Source: Isoetes taiwanensis
Taxonomy: Eukaryota > Streptophyta > Lycopodiopsida > Isoetales > Isoetaceae
Assembly (NCBI GenBank): GCA_021234155.1
Contig: JAJEKV010000085.1
Coordinates: 1,870,896 to 1,934,895, forward strand
Length of the DNA: 64,000 bases
Direction: 5' to 3'
The notes below the pieces were generated by a model that saw only the letters and a list, made by a program, of their open reading frames with translations, did not search any database and was not told the DNA's origin. The position numbers and the translations under genes were made by a program. Shown here one piece after another: positions 1-10,963 of the stretch; positions within the stretch are counted from its first letter, which is position 1, and each line of letters starts with the position of its first letter.

Positions 1-25
1 AGCAATCAACGCAAGGCTCGTCCAG

Positions 26-1029
26 ATGAGGAACCAGGTGCATCAGCTGATCCACTGGGCCACCCTATTGATGAATGCCCAAGAATATGCACCTGCTCCA
101 CCACCACCTCCACCGCTAGCTCAGCAAGGCATCGAGGAAGGTCCACAGCAGGAGGGGCAGGACAATCAGGGGAATGTCAGAGACAGGAAGAGGAAAAGGA
201 GAAACAGAAGGAGTCCAACACCACCTAGCTCCAGTTCATCAGACACTTCAGACAGCCATGACAGTTCTAGCTCAGATAGTGAGTCCGACACTCCACAGGT
301 AAGAGCCAGGGCAAGGAAGGAAGACGATTATCAAAAGAAAGTTGACAGTGCTATGAGCAATGTGTGGAAGACTAGGAAGTTGGGTCAGTTCCTCGTGGAA
401 GGATAGGTCGTATGGAGGCGTAAGCCCGGCTTGATTTAGATGGAAGAGTTCGCAACTCTTATGGCATGAAGGATAAGGATATAGGGAAAGTTGCTACAAA
501 GAAACTTGATAGGAGCAAGAGAATCTGGTGGAAAGGCTACGCAAAGTCCAACAAGCTCAAAAGGAACAGCTTGCATTCAAGACCTTCAAAGAAGGCCTTT
601 CGCAGACATTATGTGCCCAGTCACATACTAGCAAAGATCCCAAAGAGCTCTACAGATTGAACCAAGGTACCTTGTCGTAAGCAAAGTACACAGAGGAATT
701 CATGCGACTTCAAAGCTCCATGTTCCCGGAGTTTCGAAAGGCAAGCGGTTGAAACTTACATTGAGGGATTGAACAAAGAATATCAAGAGGCTAGTCCCAG
801 CGATCAACCCTAAGTCAAGAGCGTAATGAGGATAAAGCCATAAGTTTGAAGAAGCTCCAAAGAACGCCAGTGAGAGACAAATCGCCTTCAAAGGAAAGTC
901 ACGACAAAGTACCAAGGGCAGCAACAGAGTAAGCAATCGGCAACTACGCCATCAGGAGGCCAGCAGCAAGGAAGAGCTCAGGGTAAGAACTTTGGGGACC
1001 GTAAGCCGCAGAATGCATCAGGGGGCAGC
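26..1029 (+). pseudogene. gag region, frame-broken
   Basis: The first readable block (26-406) has a proline run followed by an Arg/Ser/Asp-rich stretch, as in nucleocapsid-proximal gag of plant Ty3 elements. The frame then changes repeatedly (466-660 and later), and no single frame reaches the zinc knuckle that begins after 1030. The true gag start is upstream of the window. It would encode the capsid/nucleocapsid of the element's particle. Gag identity rests on position and composition, not on a recognisable capsid motif. Confidence 0.6.
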
Positions 1030-2562
1030 ATGTTAAAGTGTATTCTAGACAGCCTGACGAAAGAGAAGAGACAGGAATGTATTGAGAAGAAGCTATGTTT
1101 CAGGTGCTTCCAGCCAGGGCACCGAACACATGATTGCCCATTCGTCATGCAGGCAGCCTTGGCAGAGCTTATGGATTGGGATTCACCAACAGAAGCGGAT
1201 GAGGACGACGACCAGCATGAGGTCCAGGACTTCATAGATGGTGAGTGCCACATATGTGCAAACATTGAGTCAGATGACATTGAAAGTCAGTCAACAGTCA
1301 TTGCGGCTGAGGGGATCATAGATAGCAGTCCATATCTAGTATTGATAGACACAGGTAGCTTGCACAACTTCGCCTCTCCTAGGCTGGCTGCCCTAATGAA
1401 GAACAAGGTATTGAAGTCTAAGCCAAGGCCAGTTGCTATGGCAAACGGCGCCATTCGGCACACTAAGGGAAGGAGGATTACATTCGACATAGACCTTAGT
1501 GGAAGTAAGTGGCCGATGGGGGCGGAGGTTATGGAGATTGGAAGGTATGACCTCATAGTAGGAATGGAGTTCCTAAAGCCAGCGAAAACCATGATAGACT
1601 GCGACCGCAATGAAGTCGCCATGACAGCACCGGACGGCACCAAATTCATAGTGAGAGGTAAGAAGACAGCTTCTTCTATGCAGTGTATTTCTTTGAAGCA
1701 GCTAAGGAAAAGTATAGAAAGAAATAAGGTGGATTACATTTTGAGATTGGAGGCAATTGAGCCCAATAAGCAGGATGGGAACGACCAAAAGGGGAAGCAC
1801 TTGCCCAAGCCAGTAGCAAGGCTTATTTCGGAATTCAAGGATGTATTTCCGGATGAAATCCGGCAACTACCACCTTATAGGGGTGTGGAGTGTGAGATCA
1901 CACTAGCACCAGATGTTAAGCCTACCAGCAAGGCACCGTACAGGATGAGCACACCGGAATTGATTGAGCTCAAGAAGCAACTCCAGGAATTGCTTGAGCT
2001 TGGTTTTATTAGAGCAAGTGTGTCTCCTTTTAGAGCACCCATACTCTTCGTGAAGAAGAAAGATGGCAGTTTAAGAATGTGCATAGACTATCGCCAGCTC
2101 AACAAGCAGACGATAAAGAATAAGTATGCATTGCCAAGGGCAGATGATTTAATGGACCAGCTCCAAGGAGCAAAGGTATTCTCTAAGATTGATTTGAGGT
2201 CAGGGTACCACCAAATAAGAATAAAAGAAGAGGATATCCATAAGACCGCCTTCAGAACGCGGTATGGTCACTTTGAGTTTACAGTAATGCCCTTTGGATT
2301 GTCGAATGCTCCAGCAACTTTTATGCGCCTCATGAATGACATCTTCAGGGATTTTCTAGATGAGTTTGTCATTGTCTTCTTCGACGACATTCTAGTCTAC
2401 AGCAAGTCCATTGAAGATCATAGTCAGCATTTGAGAAGGGTGTTAGAAAAGTTGAGGCGGCATCGTTTGTATGGAAAGCTCTCCAAATGCCACTTTGCTA
2501 CTGAAAGAGTGGAGTACTTGGGCCATGTCATATCGGCGGAAGGGATCTCCACCGACCCATAA
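1030..2562 (+). pseudogene. gag zinc knuckle, protease and reverse transcriptase part of pol
   Basis: One 510-codon frame. Residues about 23-36 form a CCHC zinc knuckle ([14 protein letters not shown]). About residue 105 is the aspartic protease site LIDTGS. The reverse transcriptase begins around residue 285 and carries the catalytic box FFDDILVYS near residue 450, where most relatives have YLDD. The frame stops just after the HVISAEGI motif at the end of the RT palm/thumb, and the rest of pol continues in a different frame after about 2557, so a small indel has broken the polyprotein. It would copy the element RNA into DNA in cytoplasmic particles. Confidence 0.92.
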
Positions 2563-4702
2563 AGATCGGGCGATGAGTAGATTGGCCAGCTCCAAAGAAT
2601 GTGGCAGTAAGAAGCTTTCTAGGTCCGGCGGGGTTATTACAGGAAGTTCGCGTGAAGGACTTAGCCAAGTGGGCGTCCCCTTTGACGGACCTCACTAAGA
2701 GTGTTAAGGTGAAAGATTGGAGAACACATTGGTTAGAAAATGTTCAAGCTTCATTTGAAAAGCTTAAAGAGGCCTTAACAACAGCACCAGTGCTAGTTCT
2801 GCCAGATCCAGACAAGGACAAGATAGTAGCAACAGATGCAAGTAAGATAGCAACAGGTGGAGTCCTTATGCAAGAAGGAAGAGTAATAGCTTATGATTCC
2901 AAGAAGTTGAATGACACCGAGCAGCGCTATCCAACCCATGATCAGGAACTTCTAGCTATTGTCAGAGCTCTTCATATTTGGAGGCATTATTTGCTTGGGA
3001 GGAAGTTTCAGTTAGATACTGATCACCAGAGCCTCCAATACATCTTTACCCAACCACTTCTGAATCTAAGACAAAGGAGGTGGATGGAATTCCTAGAAGA
3101 GTATGACTTTGAGATTGCTTATAAGCCAGGTAAGTTGAACGTGGTCGCCGATGCTCTTTCTAGAAGACCTCTTGAGACGAGAACTCATTGTAATGCTATA
3201 TCAACTCTTTCGAGTGGATATGGCAAGAAAATTGAAGAGACACTACCATCTGATGGTGATTTCAAGGAGGTATGGGAAAGCCTTTCTAGAGAGGCTAGAA
3301 CAGATAAGGAACGGGAGGCCTTCAAGCATTATAAGAAGGAAGGCAACTTGTTGTATCATAAGCATAAGTTGTGTGTGCCCGAATCATCAGGGGTAAGGAA
3401 GCTAATTCTTCATGACACACACAACAGCCCAATAGCAGGGCATGCAGGGTTTATGAAGACCTACTTCAAGATTCGAAGTAGCTACTTCTGGCCGGGAATG
3501 AAGAAGCAGATAGCAAGATATATTCGTGAGTGCCAGTTGTGTCAGCAAACCAAAGCGGAGCAGCTTCGAATTCCAGGAGCTTTGGAACCTCTAGCAGTGC
3601 CGAATGCGAAGTGGGAAGTGGTAAGTATGGATTTTATCACAGGACTTCCCAAGACTCTTCGAGGCAAGGATGCATTGATGGTCGTAGTAGACAAATTATC
3701 TAAGATGGCACATTTTGTGCCTTGTAGAACTACCGACACAGCATTAGATACTGCCAAGCTATTTGTGAAGGAGATTTTTAGGCTCCATGGCATGCCTCGG
3801 GAGATAATATCTGATAGAGATTCCAAGTTTATGAGTGCTTTTTGGCAGGACCTCTTCAGCACCATTCAGACGAAGCTCTCCATGAGCACGGCATATCATC
3901 CCCAAACAGATGGTCAGACGGAGAGGACGAATCGAATCATTGAAGATATGCTTAGAAGCTTTGTGTGGAATAAGCAGTCCAAGTGGGATGAGTATATCCA
4001 CTTGGTGGAATTCGCCTACAATAGTGCCAAACAGGAGTCATCTCAGATGTCTCCTTTCATGGTAAATTACGGGTACCAGTGCTTAACCCCGGACACTTGG
4101 CACAATCCCGTGTCAAAGATTGAAGTGTCCCAACAGATGCTAGGAGATATGCAGCAGTTGGTGGAAGAAGTGAGGGGTTACCTCCTAGCAGCAAGAAGTC
4201 GGCAGAAGAGTGTAGCCGACAAGCACAGGACAGTAAGAGAGTTCAAAGTAGGCGATAGCGTGTGGTTGAAGATCAAGGTCAAGCAAGGTAAGCTTCGGAT
4301 TGGGAGTTGCAAGAAGCTTGCCCCTCGATGGGCTGGTCCGTTCAAGATTTTGGAGAGAGTGGGCTCCCAAGCCTACAAGTTGGACCTTCCGGCCCATCTC
4401 AAAGTTCACAAGGTTTTCCACGTAAGTTTATTGAAAAGGCACAATCCTAACCCTGATGAGGTTTTGGATACTCCAACGTTGTTGGAAATGACTGAGGAGC
4501 AGGTTGAAATTGCGCCTGAGTTACTTAGAAGACTAGGAGGTCTCAGTTCCTCCAGTATTTGGTCAAGTGGAAGCACTTGCCCGTGGAAGACGCGACATGG
4601 GTATTGAAGCAGGATTTGGAGAAGCAATACCCAGATTTCATGAAGGAGTTTGATGGGCAAGTCGTCTCCGACTTGGTCGACCCCGACTTGCCAGGAGGTT
4701 AG
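2563..4702 (+). pseudogene. RNase H, integrase and chromodomain part of pol
   Basis: Continuation of pol after the frame break. It is open from 2601, where the RT connection region is recognisable although altered. RNase H is marked by ATDASKIATGGVL and DTDHQSLQYI. Integrase follows: an H..H..C..C zinc-binding N-terminus (HAGFMKTYF to CQLCQQTKA), then the catalytic acidic residues in MDFITGLPK, IISDRDSKF and PQTDGQTERTN. A further frameshift near 4530 truncates this frame at 4607. In the +1 frame the sequence reads YLVKWKHLPVEDATWV, a chromodomain core, and runs to a stop at 4702. The chromodomain places the element among chromoviruses. Confidence 0.93.
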
Positions 4703-4779
4703 CTTAGTATATTTCTTAGTTAGCCTCTAGTTCTGGCAGATGTATTCTAGCTAGTGGAATACATAGGCCAGAATCTTGG

Positions 4780-5165
4780 AACATGTGGGCGATGATGAGA
4801 TAAGCCTTTAAGGCGTTCTCTAGGCCAACATGCACCAAGAGGTGCGCATGACCAATAGGGTCATACGAGAGAGAGAGGAAAGGCATGGTGCGCGATGATG
4901 GGACATCGGTCGGATGCTCTCTATGCCACGATGTGGGGGTCGCACACCTGGCCATAGGGGGGTCATGGTGAAGGTTAAAGTGATCATGTGCGATGATGGG
5001 ATCGTGAGACGTTCCCTAGCTTAAAACCCTTGGGGCATGATGCACTAGGGGTACTCGGCACCGGGTAACCGAGTACAAGGTAGCACTTGATCATGGGCGA
5101 TGATGGGATCATCTTAAATGGTCCTTAAGCTCAAATCCGAAAGGGCCATGATCGAGTGCAAGGTA
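4780..5165 (+). repeat. Degenerate tandem repeats of about 100 bp
   Basis: Four units, each starting with a variant of GGGCGATGATGGGATC (near 4786, 4888, 4987 and 5097), lie in the untranslated stretch between the pol stop and the 3' LTR. Spacing is about 100-110 bp. The rest of 4703-5534 has no gene. Confidence 0.6.
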
Positions 5166-5518
5166 TTGGTAAGGGGGGTGGTCCCCTAAAACCACAAACT
5201 TATTAATTAAACTAACGTAATGTGCTCCTTATGCAGGAAAGTGAGAAGGGAGCATCGAGGTGGGGCGCATTACGAGAAGATGGGGGAACCATAAATTAGA
5301 TTATGAACCCTAATAACTCTTATAATAATGTTTTGAATTATTGTAAGAAGTAAACATGTTAAGGCTATATAATTTTGTATAAGTACTAATATAGCCTAAA
5401 TTTTGACATTAACTCTTTAATAGGAAGTTGATCGTTTAAATTTAAGTGTATGTTCTTGTGTTGTTTTGCAGGATAGATTAGGCTCGTCACCTTAGCGCAA
5501 TGTTGAGGACATCATTGT

Positions 5519-5534
5519 CCTAAGGGGGGGAGAA
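5519..5534 (+). promoter_or_regulatory. Polypurine tract
   Basis: The purine run AAGGGGGGGAGAA sits directly before the LTR start. In LTR retrotransposons it primes plus-strand DNA synthesis. Confidence 0.85.
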
Positions 5535-7162
5535 TGTGACGTTCCAGGGGAATATACGCCATAAATACGTATATTCCTGGACCCGTCACCATACAAGTCT
5601 ACCTATGTAGCCTTGTATGCCTTAGAAAGTGGCAAGGGGTGCACATCTAAGTTAAGTGTTTAACTTAGATAACCTTAGGATAAGGCCCATTTCCACATGG
5701 CCTTATCCTATTGGGCAACCGCCACACGGCCTCATCCTAGTGGTGCCACGTGGCATCCCATGTGGCCCCATACCTATATGAGCTCTAACCCTAACCCTAG
5801 ACCCTTTTCCCTGACCTAGCACCTGAACTTTCATCTACGTGCCCGAAACCCCGTTTCGAGCACCGTTCGTCATAGTCTAGCCTGGAGCAGCAGCCCCTGG
5901 AAGGTGTGTATGATCGTAGAGGGAGCAAGCCTTCGACCCACGTCAAGGAGCATGGAGACGCCCGGGATGGGAGGAAGCGCTTCTGGAGGAGGTAGGTTGA
6001 GTAGAGTTCACGTTAGTTCACTTGGAAGTTAGCATTCCAGGTGGGTTAGTATTGTGTGTCTAGAGTAGAGCTACCCTAGATCCTTTATTGAACATCTTGA
6101 ACCCTAATCAAGGAACCCTAACTGATAGTTAGATATGTATGATTAGATTAAGATGTTCATATGATATTGTTCATGATGATTATGTGATGATGGTTGATCA
6201 TGTTGTTCCTCTTGTGTTGGGAAGGGGGGTAGAGACCTAGGGCCATATGTAGTATGCTCCTAGTGTAGATCCCTTAGTTCCTATTAGTTGCGGCCTGTGC
6301 ATAGGAACCCACCGGGCTATGGAAGCTATGATGTGACTCAGCACTACACAACGGGGCTAGAGGCAATATGGAGGGTGGATCCCTGCCGAGTGGGGGCTTC
6401 GGGGGATCCCACAGTCGGCTAGGCTTATGGTCAGTCACTTCGTGTGGGCCGAGCATGGGTCCGACACCTCCTGGGGCAATGGTGTCGCCCTGCCTCTCAA
6501 GAGTTGCAAGTGTCAGCTTGGCTCTTGTTTTGGGGGGTTCAGTCGGGTACGAATCGTGTGTCGCCACGATTCTCTAGCCGCCCGTGGAGCCTCTAGACCC
6601 CGGGGAGGGGAGATGCAACCCTTCCTAACTCGTCGGACCGGGGAGATGCAACCTGGAGTAGTCCCGATGGGTGATGCCATGGGATTGCGTATCCGGAAGG
6701 TTAGAGTCATGCCACAACTTGGTCTAGCCCATCTGCAAAGTATGCACAGGAGGGGCGGATGGAGTGGTCAACCCTAGCCATTGTCTTATGCCAGCCCCGC
6801 CATTGTTATGACTCGGTCTGCTCTATCTTGAGGCCTATCTAGTCAGTCGATTCCCTCATGTGTCGGAGCCACGGGTAGGAGCCCCATGTTTTATGGCATA
6901 TGATTATGTTCTTTGCATCTATGGATATGCGATTGAGCTACCCTTCGAGGTAGTATGTTGTATGGTATTGTTAGTTCTGACGTGTTTATGCTTCCGCTGT
7001 GATAGGAGCCCATAGGGGAAGGGCACGCAAGACACCTTCGTGTCCCCTTCCCGCACTACGATCATCTCAGAGTGCGGGATAGACGGAGGGCCCGTGCGGT
7101 TGCAGGACCGGATGGGGGATTTCCTACGGCCGGGCGCCGTATGTTTAGCAAGGAGCGTTACA
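5535..7162 (+). repeat. 3' LTR of the Ty3 element
   Basis: Starts TGTGACGTTCC and ends GGAGCGTTACA, which are imperfect inverted copies of each other with the canonical TG...CA ends. About 1.63 kb. The start is fixed by the polypurine tract, the end by the inverted terminal motif and by loss of similarity at the flanking repeat. It contains a possible TATA element (CCTATATGAG near 5772). Its overall character resembles the LTR at 56879-58469, including a shared GTTTAYGCTTCCGC motif. Confidence 0.88.
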
Positions 7163-7164
7163 AT

Positions 7165-7978
7165 TTAATTCATCCAGCTCCTGCATGAAGCAGCACCATG
7201 TGGCCTTACCATACTGAATCCGAGGTCACAGATCTTTGATACAACCAACCTGTATGTCTTACAAATCAATCTTCTTAATGAACATGGTCGGAGTTGTCGC
7301 TAGTCTGTCTGATGCCATTACTAATGGCTATCAGATCAGCTCCATTATTGAGAAACTTGCTTATATTGAGTGCAACACGATATATGGCTGCAATTGCCAA
7401 TCTGATTTCTGGATGCAATTTTTATTTCATAGCCATACATTTTTCCACAATAGCATATATCTATCTGCTACTTCTAAATCGAATGACAAATTTGGTCTTT
7501 CTGCAATATGATGACCCAAATACTTCAATTCCAAATGAATGCTTTCATTTTTTGCAGCCAGTTAAACAGAGCTTACAGAGCTTGACCAAGATCTCTCCAA
7601 GTTAAATTTCAAGACCCATAAAGCAGAACATGCCTCAGAAGTAGAGTTTGAGACCCATTAAATGAAACAGAGTTAAGAAGTCTGATTTCATCCTCTCAGG
7701 TTCGATTTATAAATTTGCAGCCAAAAATTTTCAATTTGTAGCCATAGAATCATGATTTCGCCCCATTAAAGAGGCAAAAGGATTAGAAAACTCTGTTATG
7801 GGGCATTTCGTCAAATTTGCACTGAATACTGTACTCGGTATGAGCTACTTGATTAAATGTTCAGGCATTTGGTGTCAGATTGAATTAGTATAATCTCTTG
7901 CATTGCAGATCATATATATAATATGAATTTTTGCTTTATTCCTAAGTTTCTTGAATATGAATTTGTTTGTGGTCTATT
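7165..7978. repeat. 0.8-kb duplicated sequence, copy A
   Basis: Nearly the same as 8820-9616, with scattered substitutions and a few small indels. It contains overlapping short open frames of about 90-100 codons conserved in both copies, but I recognise no protein. The LTR retrotransposon inserted at its left edge. Both copies end near GTTTGTGGTCTAT. Confidence 0.85.
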
Positions 7979-8819
7979 ATTGAGCTTAGATATAAATTTC
8001 TGCCCTGCTGTTAAACATCCCAGCTCAATAAGCTCTCACAAAAAAACATCCTGGCAAATAGAGCTGGGTCTGAAAGGTTAATTTGTAGACCTTCTGTTCC
8101 TTTTTCTTCTCCTCTGCTTCAGACTTAGGATCAAGCCTATTTTCAAGCTTAATGGGTCAATCTATATGTTCAATGAGAATTATAGATTTGTTGTCAATCT
8201 TCTCCAAAAGCTTTCTGAGCTGGTTATTCCTATTACCCTCTGTTAATTACGAACCATAGACATCATATACCATGCAATTAGCTATGGCACCAACCAGGCT
8301 CTTGCAATCTTTGTGTAAAAATCCTTGCCTTTTAAAAATGCATGAATGACGGTGGGATTAGGTCTCCTAATCTATCAATATTGTGCTCTGCCCTAGACTT
8401 GAGCAACGGATTTGAGTTGCACAGCCTACAAACATTAAGCATATTCCAATTGGTATACTAGGATTGAAGTATTTTGTTATGTCGAGAGGCTTCTTCAAGA
8501 AGGATCAAGGGGGTTGCAGAGAATCAACAAACGCTGAAGACAATTGCTTTGTGCAACCATTTGAATGATCCAAGCGAAAGAATTGCTTACGAGGCTCTGC
8601 TAACAGTGGCACAACTGTTTTCGGTTGTTGAACTCACTCTTGAACTATGTTGACTCGGTTGGGCGCTCCCTACTGTACTCAAGGATCCCAGAGGCCCATT
8701 TCTGGTTATTGCCTATGGGCGCTGCAAGCCAAATCACCAAACACAAACAGGGCCTTCTAAATCCAGAAAAGAAACTCAGGAATCCATGCCTTAATAAGCT
8801 ATTCGTCGATTACTCATAG
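7979..8819. other. Spacer between the duplicated copies, with an ARM-like fragment
   Basis: No complete gene. About 8481-8650 on the plus strand reads NDPSERIAYEALLTVAQL in one frame, which looks like one helical repeat of an armadillo-type protein. It has no visible start and meets a stop soon after. This may be a captured or processed gene scrap; the family call is tentative. Confidence 0.25.
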
Positions 8820-9616
8820 ATTTAACTCATCCAGAGCGCCATGTGGCCTTACCATACTGAATCCGAGATCATAGATCTTTGATAGAACCTGTATGTCTTA
8901 CGAAGCAACCTTCTTAATCAACATGGTCGGAGTTGTTGCTGGTCTCTTTGATACCATTACTAATGGCTATCAGATCAGCTCCATTATTAAGAAACTTGCT
9001 CATCTTGAGTGCAACACGATATATGGCTGCAATTGCCAATCTGATTTTTGGATGCAATTTTTATTTCATAGCCATACATTTTCCCACAATAGCATATATC
9101 TATCTGCTACTTCTAAATCGAATGACAAATTTGGTCTTTCTACAATATGATGACCCAAATGCTTCAATTCCAAATGAATGCTTTCATTTTTTGCAGCCAG
9201 TTAAACAGAGCTTACAGAGCTTGACCAAGATCTCTCCAAGTTAAATTTCAAGACCCATAAAGCAGAACATGCCTCAGAAGTAGAGTTTGAGACCCATTAA
9301 ATGAAACGGAGTTAAGAAGTCTGATTTCATCCTCTCAGGTTCGATTTATATGTTTGCAGCCAAAAATTTTCAATCTGTAGCCATAGAATCATGATTTCGC
9401 CCCATTAAAGACGCAAAAGGATTTGGAAACTCTGTTATTGGGCATTTCGTCAAATTTGCACTGAATACTGTACTCAATATAAGCTACTTGATTAAATGTT
9501 CAGGCATTTGGTGTCGGATTGAATTACTATCATCTCTTGCATTGCAGATCATATATATAATATGAATTTTTGCTTTATTCCTAAGTTTCTTGAATATAAA
9601 TTTGTTTGTGGTCTAT
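8820..9616. repeat. 0.8-kb duplicated sequence, copy B
   Basis: Second copy of 7165-7978. Here the left edge is uninterrupted and continues into TAGATTTAACTCATCC, which shows what the target looked like before the LTR element inserted in copy A. Confidence 0.85.
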
Positions 9617-10963
9617 AATCATTCATTATCGGTAACAATAAATATAAATGCAGGAAGTCTACAGAAATTAGATCGATCTCCAGACATGAACGACCGGATT
9701 TCGCCTAACAAATAGAAAGGGATAGCCTTGAGTGCAACGTCTATCTTGGTATTTTATACATGGTCCTCTATCCTGCATTTTTTTTTCCTTTCATTCAGAC
9801 TTTTACTACCATTTTCGCCTATTTGCAGCTCTTATGACAAGAACCACCCAATGGGAAAACAAAGAGGTCGCCCTAGGTACGTGCATTTACAAACATGACA
9901 AATGAATTCCATTCCTTTAGACATTGTTTTTTATTTGAATAGTCTCTTCTGCATTTGCTCCTGAACAGATTAGCCATAGTTGCCTCAAGCAATAATGATA
10001 GTAACAAAGCAAAAATTTATGGGCACCGCACCGATGGTCGCACCTGGGTTCAACTCCCAGGGATGCACAGGCCATATGATTATTAGAGCTCGAATTAGCT
10101 TTTTCTATCACTCTCCCACCACGTCAGCAATAGGTATTTTTTTTTAAAACCGTGGGTTCTTCCTTCCGGCAAAGCTCCATCTGTTCGCTTGGCAAACGCT
10201 CGGATAAAGATACAGTTGTGCATATAAGCTTATATTAAGGCCGTCGTCATCAAGTCTAAATAAGGTAAATCTTTTGCTTGCTTTAATTCCAAGCTTCGAT
10301 TTAAAGTATCAAATAGCTTGAAGCGTGTTGCTGGCACAGTGTTTGGCAAATTGCTCTGTAAACAGGGTAAAAAAATTTATGGGTACGATTTGAAGCTTTT
10401 GCTTCCCTGGCACATATAAATTTCCCCATTAAAGCGTACGGTGGATGTCACAATAGCTCGGTTACAGTTAAAATCCTTGCTGCCCATTAAAGCCTACAAT
10501 TCTGAGGCAGAGTTCCATGGTCCCAGCCAGCCTTTGGAGCCACAATCCGAATTGTTTCCCTGAACTAGATGGCTGAAGCGTAAACAAGGAAAGTTTTTGC
10601 TAAGGTTATCCCAAATGATTCGGTGGGCATGTTGCAGCATGAACTGGCTCCAAAGATTGAAATTTGTGACGGAACTGAGGCAAAAATACCTGAACTGAGG
10701 CTCGTGCACCTGATTTGTAGGCTCCAAAACAAACCCTTGTTGATATCTGCTTTTTCTACTCATTTTCTCTCTGGCTTCCATCCCTGTCTCATTTCAAATC
10801 CCACGAAAGTCAAGAGTTATGGTGTAGATAACGCCCTGCCCCTCAGACGTTACCTACAAAAAACTTTTCGGGCCAACGAAAATGCCTCGGGCGTGCGCGC
10901 CCTTAACGCCCTTGGTTCGAGGGTTTGCTGCACGCACAGATCGAAGAGAGGAGAGGAGCCGGA
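9617..10963. other. Intergenic region upstream of the recombinase gene
   Basis: No convincing gene. The last 150 bases before 10964 are GC-richer and probably hold the 5' untranslated region and promoter of the downstream gene. At about 9860 a short stretch reads MGKQRGRPR followed by a splice donor-like GTACGT; a similar KKRGRPR plus donor occurs near 40985. Both look like AT-hook exon scraps. Confidence 0.4.

Larger units (their letters stand above)
1..7162 (+). mobile_element. Ty3/gypsy LTR retrotransposon (chromovirus type), 5' end outside window
   Basis: A decayed LTR retrotransposon that enters the window inside gag and ends with its 3' LTR. The order gag zinc knuckle, aspartic protease, reverse transcriptase, RNase H, integrase, chromodomain defines the Ty3 lineage and its chromovirus branch, which uses the chromodomain to target chromatin. 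Reading frames are broken in gag, at the RT/RNase H junction and just before the chromodomain, so this copy cannot make a full polyprotein. A polypurine tract lies directly before the LTR. The sequence after the LTR (ATTTA...) matches the uninterrupted start of a second copy of the flanking repeat at 8818, which suggests that ATTTA is the target duplication; the other side is not in the window. Confidence 0.95.

Noticed and set aside
7294..7605. Membrane protein gene of 103 residues
   Set aside because: Hydrophobic frame without a known motif and overlapped by another open frame; it occurs in both duplicate copies but with no sign of selection that I can judge.
10030..10075. tRNA gene or second SINE suggested by GGTTCAACTCC
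   Set aside because: Only a B-box-like word; no A box or cloverleaf at the right distance.
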